NCBI GenBank assembly: GCA_007131065.1
Contig: SLRF01000028.1
Coordinates: forward strand, 1 to 8,821
From: Candidatus Saccharimonadota bacterium
GTDB lineage: Bacteria > Patescibacteriota > Saccharimonadia > QS-5-54-17
Direction: 5' to 3'
Length of the DNA stretch: 8,821 nt
Of the stretch, positions 1 to 6,939 are shown piece by piece; positions within the stretch are counted from its first letter, which is position 1, and the number at the start of each line of letters is the position of its first letter. The notes under the pieces are model-generated. The model ran no database searches. It worked only from the letters and a program-made list of their open reading frames with translations, and had not been told where the DNA came from. Both the position numbers and the translations under genes were made by a program.

Positions 1-440
1 TCATTACGCAAACAGGTTTTCAAAGTCTCAAGGATAAACTCCAAGAGCTGAACAACAAGCAAGTAGAACTAGGTCATGAGCTTCTAGAATCTAAGGAACC
101 AGGACAGAGAGTTGAGAACGGTAGCTACACTGCCGTCTGGGAGCAGAAACAGCAACTGCTAGAAGACATGCATCAGATTAGCGCAACACTGCGACAAGCA
201 GAGTTGATTAAAAAACCCACGAGAAGATCATGGGTGAAGCTAGGAAGCATTGTCAGACTGAAGTGTGAAGACGAAGTGATATCCTTCACTATAGTCGACT
301 CGCTAGAGGCAGACCCCAGCGCAGGACGCATCTCCTACCATTCACCAGCAGGCAAATCCATGCTAGGAAAGAGAATTGGTGAGCAAGTAGAGATAGGGAA
401 CGGAGTTAAAAAGACCTACACCGTTCTGGCCATAGAGTAA
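1..440 (+). CDS. greA: GreA/GreB-family transcription elongation factor, 5' end cut by window edge
   Basis: The open frame runs from the left edge (first full codon at position 3) to TAA at 438-440 and gives 145 visible residues. GreA is usually about 155-160 residues, so only the first few codons are missing. The internal ATG at 168 would remove most of the coiled coil and is not the start. The first ~70 residues form the charged N-terminal coiled coil that enters the RNA polymerase secondary channel. The rest is the FKBP-like C-terminal domain, with the family signature SPAGKSMLGKRIGEQVEI near the end. Known role: Gre factors rescue backtracked polymerase by stimulating transcript cleavage. 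Odd point: at the coiled-coil tip the usual G-D-x-x-E-N-A-E-Y reads G-Q-R-V-E-N-G-S-Y, so the metal-holding Asp is Gln (105-107) while the Glu (114-116) is kept. It could therefore be a non-cleaving, Gfh1-like polymerase regulator. Family is clear; cleavage activity is doubtful. It converges on the next gene with a 21-bp gap. Confidence 0.88.
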   Translation, partial: ITQTGFQSLKDKLQELNNKQVELGHELLESKEPGQRVENGSYTAVWEQKQQLLEDMHQISATLRQAELIKKPTRRSWVKLGSIVRLKCEDEVISFTIVDSLEADPSAGRISYHSPAGKSMLGKRIGEQVEIGNGVKKTYTVLAIE

Positions 441-461
441 GCTTGAGCAAATAGATTCTAC

Positions 462-1439
462 TTATTCTAGCCAGTCACTGATCATATCTTCAGTATAAGT
501 GAGCGGTGACTGGTAGTCGTCGAGTTTGTTTATATGCGACATAGTAGACCTATCGATGTGCTTGACTAAGTCCTCTTCAACATTAGGATCGAGAAGTGAG
601 TATTCCGCCCCCATCATCCAACGTTGAGTGTGAGCAATTTCATGAATCCAAATTCTCAATAATCTATTGTTTGGATCTTTATTGTAGCGAGGATAGTTTG
701 GGTCATCACTGTCTAGAGTAGCGAATTCAACTGGGTAGTCGTTCCTGCTGACCTGTCCTGGAGCAACTACCAAAGGGTGTAAGCTGGGCTCGAGTATTAC
801 AATGTCATTAATAAATCCCGCCTCTTTAATACGCCAGGGCACTGAACCGCCCGTGGCATGACATTCACCTCTATGTCCGCTTGGAGTAACACCACGATGA
901 CCTAGTTGCAGACTATTTATGCAGTCTCTTGGATCAGCACTTATATAACTGCGAATTTCTCGTCCCTCAAACCTGCCAGACGCAAATGCATCCTCGATAC
1001 ATTCCATAGTTGCATCAAGACGCGGTATATCATACTCAACATCGAATATTAATCTAAATGTCTTACCCAAATACTCGTCATCTACATTTAATTCGCCGTT
1101 TGAAAAGATGCTAAGCGTAACTCCATAGTCTTGTAAGTAACTACTATGGATTTGTTCGAAATCAGCAAGCTGCTTTCTGGTTTCATTAAAATTAAGGCCG
1201 ACTATATCATTCTGTTGCACTGGGTTGCGTGATTCGTGCTGTGCGATACTTCGCTCTACCGGATCGCTTTCATCAATTATCTGGTGATCGGGTAACTCAC
1301 AATCAGGTAACGAAGGTACCTCTACCAGATAGTCGTTGTTATTATTCTCGCTACAGCCCGCTAGAGCCAAACTGCCTATTAGCGCATAGGCCGCTACTCT
1401 TCGGGCGTTTCTGTGCTCTGCTGTCTTTGCTCTCTCCAT
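462..1439 (-). CDS. Predicted lipoprotein with HEIAH zinc-metalloprotease motif
   Basis: I do not recognise a named family. The N-terminus is a lipoprotein signal: a basic n-region with an Arg pair, a hydrophobic stretch, then lipobox LALAGC with the Cys at residue 29, followed by an Asn-rich linker. The mature protein is therefore predicted to be lipid-anchored outside the membrane. Near the C-terminus IWIHEIAHTQRW carries an HExxH zinc-binding motif (residues 266-270), and EED about 22 residues later could supply a third ligand, as in gluzincins. Four further Cys residues could form disulfides. I chose the ATG at 1439, one base after the LCP stop codon (TAG-C-ATG), because it gives a normal-length signal peptide. 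An in-frame ATG at 1463 adds eight residues and overlaps the LCP gene by 23 bases. Neither start has a clear SD, so translation probably depends on coupling to the LCP gene. Likely a surface peptidase, but it could be a degenerate, non-catalytic member. The stop is TAA at 464-462. Confidence 0.8.
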   Translation of the reverse strand: MERAKTAEHRNARRVAAYALIGSLALAGCSENNNNDYLVEVPSLPDCELPDHQIIDESDPVERSIAQHESRNPVQQNDIVGLNFNETRKQLADFEQIHSSYLQDYGVTLSIFSNGELNVDDEYLGKTFRLIFDVEYDIPRLDATMECIEDAFASGRFEGREIRSYISADPRDCINSLQLGHRGVTPSGHRGECHATGGSVPWRIKEAGFINDIVILEPSLHPLVVAPGQVSRNDYPVEFATLDSDDPNYPRYNKDPNNRLLRIWIHEIAHTQRWMMGAEYSLLDPNVEEDLVKHIDRSTMSHINKLDDYQSPLTYTEDMISDWLE

Positions 1440-1440
1440 G

Positions 1441-2472
1441 CTAGAATTGCCGAGAAAATTCATCTATATCGGTCTGTGTAAATATCTGGTCTACAAACAA
1501 CTGTATCTCTCCGAAGTCACCACTACGTGGCACTAGGGCAGAGCCAGTCTCGTTGGTTACTGGCATTAATAAATTGGTCGTGTCCAATACGAATTGCGGT
1601 GTAGATTCTAATTCGACTGTCCTAGAGAAGTTGCCCAGTACCAATAACTCCATACTACTCATATCAGTTTTCACATTATCTCTAAAAACAGCCATAAATC
1701 CGCGAATAGTTCTGGGACGCCAAAACCCGGGATCGTTAAGTAACTTATCGCTTACTGCTAATGCCACTTGTTGTTGACGATAAGCCCTGTCGAAATCGTT
1801 AGTGCTTTTACGCGACCTTGCGTAGCGCAACGCCAAATCCCCATCCATCTCCTGAACTCCCGCCGGAATATGTAGTGGATCATATCCGCCGGATTCATCA
1901 GGGTATCTAGGGTCGTCAATAGCCCTTTCCACATCTATCTCTACACCACCGACTGCATCGACTATCGTTTCAAAACCCTCGAAATCTAAACTTATGAAGT
2001 AATGTATCGGCATATCAAAATGCATCTCCAGTGTATGGGCTGTCAATGCAGGGCCACCACCTGGATAGTCATTATTTTCACCTATAGAATGTGCCGCATT
2101 TATCTTCGCCGAATGGAAGCCCGGTACGGACACGTAGAGATCCCTGGGTACACTAAGAAGTGCTACTGACGGATCGGTAGGATTACTTTTATCGATACTT
2201 GCAATCATGATGGAGTCGCTCAATCCGGCCGCATCGTCTACACCGAGAACCAAAATATTTGTGCGGCCATCAGTGTTATCCAGTGAGGCGTTTTGCAGAT
2301 ACCAGTATCCACCTATAATCAATGCTCCCGCAATCAGAGTAAGCAGGAGGAGTAGAGCAAGCGACCACTTAAGTAGGCGATGGCGTTTGTGCTTAGGATG
2401 CTGATCCAACTGCGGCTCTCCATCCAGAGAGTTCTGCACTTCATTCGGGCTATAATGGTAATAATCTATCAT
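1441..2472 (-). CDS. LytR-CpsA-Psr (LCP) family cell-wall polymer ligase
   Basis: A 343-residue membrane protein with the standard LCP plan. It has a cytoplasmic head of ~32 residues ending in basic residues (KHKRHR), one membrane span at about 36-59, and an extracellular LCP domain from about 70. Visible motifs are TNILVLGVDD (71-80), SDSIM with Asp86, SVPRDLYV with Arg110 and Asp111 (107-114), DAVGGVEIDV (172-181) and LRYARSRKSTNDFDR (215-229) with Arg219, Arg221, Asp226/228 and Arg229. These arginines and acids bind the lipid pyrophosphate and Mg in the family. LCP proteins move glycopolymers such as teichoic acids, capsule or arabinogalactan from undecaprenyl carriers onto peptidoglycan or proteins; the polymer used here cannot be told. 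The Arg that often precedes SD is Leu84 here. It is the first gene of a two-gene operon with the HEIAH lipoprotein. A TAGAAT box lies 8 nt before the ATG with no SD, suggesting a leaderless mRNA. Confidence 0.93.
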   Translation of the reverse strand: MIDYYHYSPNEVQNSLDGEPQLDQHPKHKRHRLLKWSLALLLLLTLIAGALIIGGYWYLQNASLDNTDGRTNILVLGVDDAAGLSDSIMIASIDKSNPTDPSVALLSVPRDLYVSVPGFHSAKINAAHSIGENNDYPGGGPALTAHTLEMHFDMPIHYFISLDFEGFETIVDAVGGVEIDVERAIDDPRYPDESGGYDPLHIPAGVQEMDGDLALRYARSRKSTNDFDRAYRQQQVALAVSDKLLNDPGFWRPRTIRGFMAVFRDNVKTDMSSMELLVLGNFSRTVELESTPQFVLDTTNLLMPVTNETGSALVPRSGDFGEIQLFVDQIFTQTDIDEFSRQF

Positions 2473-2480
2473 TAACGACT

Positions 2481-2510
2481 ATTCTACTTCGAAACACCAT
2501 CGACAGGCAA
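2481..2510 (-). promoter_or_regulatory. Predicted promoter of the LCP operon
   Basis: On the minus strand TTGCCT (2510-2505) is followed after 18 bp by TAGAAT (2486-2481), matching 4/6 and 5/6 of the sigma-A-type consensus. The ATG at 2472 lies 8 nt beyond the -10 box, so transcription should begin at or within a few bases of the start codon. No SD is present. Confidence 0.5.
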
Positions 2511-2518
2511 AAGATTGT

Positions 2519-2547
2519 TTGCAGACATAGCCTATGAGAGCTACACT
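2519..2547 (+). promoter_or_regulatory. Predicted promoter of the small membrane-protein gene
   Basis: TTGCAG (2519-2524) is followed after 17 bp by TACACT (2542-2547). The ATG at 2556 lies 8 nt after the -10 box and no SD is visible, again suggesting a leaderless transcript. The -35 match is weak (3/6). This promoter sits back to back with the LCP promoter, the two -35 boxes being 8 bp apart. Confidence 0.35.
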
Positions 2548-2555
2548 ATACAACA

Positions 2556-2867
2556 ATGAAACGGAAAAACCCGCGTAGCCATACATACACCATTCTGAGC
2601 TTACTGGTAGTGATAGTAGCCGTGTCGGCATTCCTAGTAAACAACCAACTTCCCGATGAATCTAAAGTAGTCAGCGAAGAACGACCAAGCGATGCAGACA
2701 CTAGACTGCAGGTACAAGAAGGTAGCGGGGCACCCGCTAGTGCAGTAGATGACGGAAGCGCACTACTGCAAAGTCCGGCTCCGGGATTACAATCCGCCGG
2801 AGACGTGAAGATGTACGAAAGCTATGACAATCAAAGCGCCACTCACCCCGGAGTCCAACCACAATAA
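2556..2867 (+). CDS. Small single-span membrane or secreted protein, function unknown
   Basis: A 103-residue protein I do not recognise. It starts with a basic segment (MKRKNPR), then one hydrophobic span at about residues 10-28. The rest is a ~75-residue Ser/Ala/Gly/Pro/Asp-rich tail with no cysteines and low predicted order. V-S-A at 23-25 could be a signal peptidase site, so it may be either anchored with an outside tail or released. I judge it real because it fills the space between two clear genes, has a sensible membrane topology, and has a TANNNT box 8 nt before its ATG. It is divergent from the LCP operon and upstream of the DUF1295 gene. A spacer or envelope-associated role is possible but unsupported. 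Stop is TAA at 2865-2867. Confidence 0.62.
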   Translation: MKRKNPRSHTYTILSLLVVIVAVSAFLVNNQLPDESKVVSEERPSDADTRLQVQEGSGAPASAVDDGSALLQSPAPGLQSAGDVKMYESYDNQSATHPGVQPQ

Positions 2868-2875
2868 AATGCTTC

Positions 2876-2884
2876 TGCTATAAT
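2876..2884 (+). promoter_or_regulatory. Extended -10 promoter before the DUF1295 gene
   Basis: TGC-TATAAT is a perfect extended -10 element: TG at 2876-2877 and TATAAT at 2879-2884. The -35 region at 2856-2861 does not resemble TTGACA, which is typical of extended -10 promoters. The ATG at 2894 is 9 nt downstream and no SD is seen, so the mRNA would have almost no leader. Confidence 0.6.
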
Positions 2885-2893
2885 GTAGTCTAA

Positions 2894-3685
2894 ATGGAAT
2901 ATATATCTACACTTGCAGTACTGGTACTGGTTTTTAATGCGATATTCGTTCTCTCTGTCATACTTAAGAACAACAGCATAGTCGATATCTTCTGGGGTCT
3001 AGGCTTCATAATAGCCTCGATCTATACATATTGGGCTTACGGAGCGGGCATAGAGCAACAACTATTAATCACCGGACTTGTGACGATATGGGGCTTACGT
3101 CTCAGCGGACGCATATTGTTGCGCAATTGGAAGAAGCCCGAGGATTGGCGCTACAAAAAATGGCGCAAAGAATGGGATCCCAGCTGGTTCTACCTAAGAA
3201 GCTACCTACAAGTATTCATGCTTCAGGCACTGCTGTGTTTTACAATTATACTACCGGTGATATTCGTAAACTCGACGCTAACATTCGCTACCGAGTGGTT
3301 GCTCTTCATCGGATTGACTGTCTGGATATTCGGCTTTCTGTTCGAGGTAGTCGGCGACTGGCAGCTCGACCAATTCATGAAAAGAAAAAACCGCAAGAAA
3401 AATGAGTTACTTACTAACGGACTGTGGAAATACAGCAGGCACCCCAACTACTTCGGAGAAGCTACGCTCTGGTGGGGAGTATGGATTATCGCTATGAGTG
3501 TAAGTTTTGCCGCTTGGTGGACTGTTATCGCACCATTAACTATTACTGTATTGCTACTTAAGATATCCGGTGTACCCATACTGGAAGAGAAGATGATGAA
3601 AAATCCTAATTTCAAAGACTACGCAAGCCAAACTAACAAATTCATACCTGGACCACCCAAGAAGGCCGGCGCTAAAACCTCCTAA
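2894..3685 (+). CDS. DUF1295 family integral membrane protein (steroid 5-alpha-reductase-like)
   Basis: A 263-residue polytopic membrane protein with about six or seven hydrophobic spans (roughly 3-24, 28-49, 56-75, 106-126, 133-154 and 190-225). The hallmark is GLWKYSRHPNYFGE at 176-189, the cofactor/substrate-site motif shared by DUF1295 proteins, steroid 5-alpha-reductases and isoprenylcysteine methyltransferases. A C-terminal Lys/Pro-rich segment (FIPGPPKK, 250-257) is also usual for the family. By homology it could reduce a double bond on a lipid-like substrate with NAD(P)H, but no substrate is established for bacterial members and I do not assign one. Early motifs (NNSIVDIFWGLGF and WGLRLSGRIL) fit the family well and length is normal. 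The gene has its own extended -10 element just upstream. Stop is TAA at 3683-3685. Confidence 0.88.
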   Translation: MEYISTLAVLVLVFNAIFVLSVILKNNSIVDIFWGLGFIIASIYTYWAYGAGIEQQLLITGLVTIWGLRLSGRILLRNWKKPEDWRYKKWRKEWDPSWFYLRSYLQVFMLQALLCFTIILPVIFVNSTLTFATEWLLFIGLTVWIFGFLFEVVGDWQLDQFMKRKNRKKNELLTNGLWKYSRHPNYFGEATLWWGVWIIAMSVSFAAWWTVIAPLTITVLLLKISGVPILEEKMMKNPNFKDYASQTNKFIPGPPKKAGAKTS

Positions 3686-3786
3686 TTATACAGCAAGACC
3701 GAGACAACAAATCTGTCCGATAACAGCTATTTAGATTTATTTAGATAATTCACTATCATAGCTTGTGTTCATCTGTTACTCGCTAA

Positions 3787-3813
3787 TTAGCACTCTTGAC
3801 ATGAGAGTGCTAA
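3787..3813. promoter_or_regulatory. CIRCE operator (HrcA binding site)
   Basis: A perfect inverted repeat TTAGCACTC - 9 nt - GAGTGCTAA, identical to the CIRCE consensus. HrcA binds it at normal temperature and represses; heat inactivates HrcA. The spacer contains the -35 box TTGACA (3796-3801), so bound HrcA should block RNA polymerase directly. It lies 90 bp before hsp20 and should control hsp20, clpB and the glycosylase. Confidence 0.97.
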
Positions 3814-3825
3814 CTTACCTATACT
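3796..3825 (+). promoter_or_regulatory. Sigma-A-type promoter of the heat-shock operon
   Basis: Consensus TTGACA (3796-3801), 18 bp, then TATACT (3820-3825, 5/6). The predicted start is near 3832, leaving a leader of about 72 nt before hsp20. The -35 box is wholly inside the CIRCE spacer. No sigma-32-like element is needed to explain heat induction. Confidence 0.85.
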
Positions 3826-3834
3826 TATAGTTGA

Positions 3835-3900
3835 GGGTGGCTAAATTACCCCCGAAAATTATCCAAAAATTAGGTAGCTCAGTAACAATAAGGAGGTAGT
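3835..3900 (+). promoter_or_regulatory. Candidate SD-sequestering leader structure (possible RNA thermometer)
   Basis: In the hsp20 leader, 3845-3853 (AUUACCCCC) can pair with 3892-3900 (GGAGGUAGU): seven Watson-Crick pairs, one U-G wobble and one internal C/A mismatch. This covers most of the SD. The same C-rich strand can instead pair with GGUAG at 3873-3877 or with GGGUGG at 3835-3840, so the leader has mutually exclusive folds. Helices with a mismatch over the SD are a known design in thermometers of small heat-shock genes. It does not match the ROSE or fourU sequence patterns I know. Folding energies were not computed. Confidence 0.4.
3890..3897 (+). promoter_or_regulatory. Perfect Shine-Dalgarno of hsp20
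   Basis: AAGGAGGT is fully complementary to the usual 16S rRNA 3' end and ends 6 nt before the ATG at 3904. It stands out because the genes upstream lack any SD. It fixes the hsp20 start and is the target of the proposed leader helix. Confidence 0.92.
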
Positions 3901-3903
3901 ATT

Positions 3904-4368
3904 ATGGCATTGATGAGATATTACGATCCATTCAGAGAGATAGAAGAGATGCAAAGCCGATTAAATAATATTTTTGAGGAGTCTATCGGGCAGAGCAACC
4001 AGCCTGGACTGCAAACTCCGGTATCGGACGTATACCTAGACGAGAAAGAAGAGAATATTGTAGTCGAGGCGCACCTTGCTGGATACGAAGAAGATGATAT
4101 CGATATAGATATCGAAAACGGCGCTCTAAACATAAGAGCCGAACACAGTGAAAAAGAGAGTGACAAGAAGAAAGGACGAAAATATATAGTACGAGAAAGT
4201 TCGTCAGGCTTTTATCGGCGCATCGGACTGCCAAAAAATGTTGAGACCGAGAATATTAAGGCTCACTTTGAAGACGGAGTGCTCCGCGTAGAAGTTCCTA
4301 TGAAAGACCTGCCAAAGCCGAAGAAAATCGCTATCGAGAAGCCTAAAGGTAAAAAATCCAAGGCTTAG
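3904..4368 (+). CDS. hsp20: Small heat-shock protein, Hsp20/alpha-crystallin family
   Basis: A 154-residue ATP-independent holdase. A short N-terminal arm (MALMRYYDPFREIEEMQSRL) is typical of bacterial class A sHsps. The alpha-crystallin domain spans about residues 38-136, including TPVSDVYLDEKEENIVVEAHLAG split across its first strands, and the GVLRVEVP signature near 123-130. The C-terminal tail carries an I-x-I motif (IAI, 142-144), which docks into neighbouring subunits to build oligomers, followed by a Lys-rich end. Known role: it binds unfolding proteins and hands them to ClpB/DnaK. It is the first gene of a CIRCE-controlled operon, has a perfect SD, and its TAG stop is immediately followed by the clpB ATG (4369), so translation of the two is probably coupled. 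Confidence 0.97.
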   Translation: MALMRYYDPFREIEEMQSRLNNIFEESIGQSNQPGLQTPVSDVYLDEKEENIVVEAHLAGYEEDDIDIDIENGALNIRAEHSEKESDKKKGRKYIVRESSSGFYRRIGLPKNVETENIKAHFEDGVLRVEVPMKDLPKPKKIAIEKPKGKKSKA

Positions 4369-6939
4369 ATGAATCCGGATAGTTTTACTCGCCGTTTACA
4401 ATCCGCACTCAACGATTCAGTTGAGGAGGCGAGGAAGCGAAAGCACACCACGCTGGAGCCGGCGCACCTTTTACGAGCCTTGAGCGCTAATAGTGACTCA
4501 CTTTTTGTAGCTACACTAAAAAATTTCAATACGCTCGATAAAACCTTGGATGCCTTAGATGAAAATCTATCAAGTCTACCGACAGCTACTGAAGAAGTGG
4601 ACTTCGATTCGATACGCCCAAGTGCGGATTTATTGAAATTGTTACGTAGTGCTGATAATACTCGCAGTCAATACAGTGACGAGTATTTAAGCACTGAGCA
4701 CATACTGCTGGCCGCTATTGAAAACGAATTCCTGAGCATTGACCGGTCGATCGATGATATAAAATCATATATAGATAAAGCACGAGGAGGATCCAAAATC
4801 GAAACTCAAGATCCAGAAAACACCCAAAATGCACTAGAAAAATACGGCCAAGACTTTACCGACCTGGCAAAGGAAGGTGAGCTAGACCCGGTCGTAGGTA
4901 GAGACGACGAAATTCGTAGGGTAATGCAAGTCTTATCCAGAAGAACCAAGAACAATCCGGTACTCATAGGAGACCCGGGTGTAGGTAAAACAGCTATAGC
5001 CGAAGGGCTAGCGCAACGAATAATAGATGGCGATGTGCCTGATAGCTTAAAGAACAAGCGCTTGATATCACTGGAGATTGGATCACTTCTAGCCGGTGCT
5101 AAATATCGCGGTGAATTCGAGGAGCGCCTCAAGGCGGTATTGAGTGAAGTCGAACAATCCGCCGGTGAAGTGATTATGTTTGTCGACGAGCTACACACTA
5201 TCGTCGGCGCAGGCGCGGCAGAAGGAGCTGTCGATGCCGCCAACATGTTAAAGCCTTTATTGGCTCGCGGAAAACTCCGCATGATAGGTGCCACTACGCT
5301 GGATGAATACCGGACATCGATCGAGAAGGATGCAGCATTAGAGAGAAGGTTTCAACCGATATATATCAATGAACCAAGCATTGAAGATACAATCGCTATA
5401 CTGCGCGGTCTGGCCGAAAAATATGAAGTCCACCACGGCGTAGAAATTAAAGACGATGCTATAATAGCCGCCGCCAGACTCAGTAGTAGATATATCACAG
5501 AAAGATTCCTACCCGACAAAGCGGTCGACCTTATAGACGAGGCTACGAGCGCTACCAAGATGCAGATAGATTCCATGCCGACAGAGCTAGACGCCATCAA
5601 ACGCAAACGTATGCGCCTAGAGATAGAACAAGAGGCCCTAAGAAAAGACAAAAAAGCAAAAGATCAATTACAAGATGTTAAGAAGCAAATCTCCGACCTC
5701 AGAGAAGAAGAGAAGGCGCTTGAAGCCCGGTGGAACAACGAAAAGCAACTGATTGACGAAATAAACAAAGCCGGAGAGAAGATAGATCAGCTTCGCAGCG
5801 AGCGAGAACAGGCCGAACGAGAGGGAAATCTTTCTAAAGCAGCCGAGATACAGTACGGCAAGATCCCCGAATTGGAGGAAAAGATTTCTGCAGCGCGAAA
5901 GAAACTTAATGAAATCGACAATCGCATCCTGCGCGAAGAGGTGACTGCTGAAGACATTGCGGCGGTAGTAGGTAAATGGACCGGAATACCTGTAAACAGA
6001 TTGCTCAAGAGCGAGAGCGAAAAACTAAAGAACTTAGAATCTTCCATTAAAAAGCGTGTAATCGGACAAAGTGAAGCTATCGCCAGCGTAGCCAATGCAG
6101 TGCGAAGAGCACGAGCCGGAATATCCGAACAGACCAAACCGATAGGGTCGTTCCTTTTCTTAGGACCCACCGGTGTAGGCAAGACAGAAACCGCTAAGGC
6201 TTTGGCACAACAGCTATTCGACGACGAAGACGCGATAGTGCGTATAGACATGAGTGAATACATGGAACAGCACGCAGTAGCCCGTCTAATTGGAGCACCT
6301 CCGGGATATGTGGGATATGAACAGGGCGGCCAACTCACGGAGGCGATTCGACGGCGACCATACAGTATAGTTCTACTCGATGAAGTCGAGAAGGCACACC
6401 CCGATGTATTCAATGTGCTCCTGCAGGTACTTGACGACGGACGACTGACAGATGGACAGGGCAGAACTGTAAATTTCCGCAACAGCGTTATCATCATGAC
6501 GTCGAACATCGGTAGCGGACGTTTGCAAGAAGCGGAAGCTATCGACAAGAAACTTCGACAATCTATCCTGGACGATATAGGAGAGCATTTCCGACCGGAA
6601 TTTATTAACCGACTAGACGATATAGTTGTATTTGAACGTATTCGTAAAGAAGACATGTCCGCTATAGTCGACATACAACTACGCAACGTAGCAGAAAATC
6701 TCAAGGCCAATAAAGACATCCACCTACAAGTTGACCAAAAAGTAAGTGATATGCTCGGTCGCATCGGTTACGACCCGCAGTTCGGAGCCAGGCCACTTAA
6801 GAGACTCATACAGAAGAAACTGCTTGATGCTCTAGCTAACGAAATCATTGCCGGCAAGGTAGAAGAAGGCGATAACGTAACTGCTGAACTCAAGCCCAAG
6901 ACCGACGATATAGTTTTTACAAGCAACGATGCCGGCTAG
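4369..6939 (+). CDS. clpB: ATP-dependent disaggregase ClpB (Hsp100)
   Basis: An 856-residue two-ring AAA+ chaperone of normal family length. It has an N-terminal Clp_N domain (about 1-145). NBD1 has Walker A GDPGVGKT (201-208), Walker B VIMFVDE (268-274), pore loop KYRG (245-248) and arginine-finger region ERRF (325-328), with FLPDKAVDLIDEA at 380-392. The long coiled-coil M domain (about 400-520) separates ClpB from ClpA/ClpX. KWTGIPV is at 536-542. NBD2 has Walker A GPTGVGKT (599-606), pore loop GYVGY (646-650), Walker B VLLDE (668-672), arginine finger Arg748 and sensor-2 GAR (806-808). I see no tripeptide loop for ClpP binding, so it should disaggregate, not degrade. All catalytic motifs are intact. 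The start is the ATG directly after the hsp20 TAG, with no strong SD. The last 11 bases overlap the glycosylase gene in another frame. Confidence 0.98.
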   Translation: MNPDSFTRRLQSALNDSVEEARKRKHTTLEPAHLLRALSANSDSLFVATLKNFNTLDKTLDALDENLSSLPTATEEVDFDSIRPSADLLKLLRSADNTRSQYSDEYLSTEHILLAAIENEFLSIDRSIDDIKSYIDKARGGSKIETQDPENTQNALEKYGQDFTDLAKEGELDPVVGRDDEIRRVMQVLSRRTKNNPVLIGDPGVGKTAIAEGLAQRIIDGDVPDSLKNKRLISLEIGSLLAGAKYRGEFEERLKAVLSEVEQSAGEVIMFVDELHTIVGAGAAEGAVDAANMLKPLLARGKLRMIGATTLDEYRTSIEKDAALERRFQPIYINEPSIEDTIAILRGLAEKYEVHHGVEIKDDAIIAAARLSSRYITERFLPDKAVDLIDEATSATKMQIDSMPTELDAIKRKRMRLEIEQEALRKDKKAKDQLQDVKKQISDLREEEKALEARWNNEKQLIDEINKAGEKIDQLRSEREQAEREGNLSKAAEIQYGKIPELEEKISAARKKLNEIDNRILREEVTAEDIAAVVGKWTGIPVNRLLKSESEKLKNLESSIKKRVIGQSEAIASVANAVRRARAGISEQTKPIGSFLFLGPTGVGKTETAKALAQQLFDDEDAIVRIDMSEYMEQHAVARLIGAPPGYVGYEQGGQLTEAIRRRPYSIVLLDEVEKAHPDVFNVLLQVLDDGRLTDGQGRTVNFRNSVIIMTSNIGSGRLQEAEAIDKKLRQSILDDIGEHFRPEFINRLDDIVVFERIRKEDMSAIVDIQLRNVAENLKANKDIHLQVDQKVSDMLGRIGYDPQFGARPLKRLIQKKLLDALANEIIAGKVEEGDNVTAELKPKTDDIVFTSNDAG

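Noticed and set aside
168..440. A 90-residue gene starting at ATG 168
   Set aside because: The frame continues open to the left edge and the upstream residues are the GreA coiled coil, so this ATG is internal.
441..461. Bidirectional terminator between greA and the lipoprotein gene
   Set aside because: Only a 4-bp pairing (AATA/TATT) can be drawn and no proper U-tract follows on either strand.
3725..3763. Inverted repeat AGCTAT...ATAGCT after the DUF1295 gene as a terminator
   Set aside because: Only 6 bp with a 27-nt spacer and no following U-tract; likely chance in AT-rich DNA.
4806..5294. A 162-codon open frame antisense to clpB
   Set aside because: Low-complexity Ser/Pro-rich translation lying opposite the conserved NBD1; no independent promoter or RBS seen.
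5787..6764. A 325-codon open frame antisense to clpB
   Set aside because: Ser/Arg-rich with no recognisable domain, entirely opposite the conserved ClpB ATPase domain 2; a shadow of codon bias.
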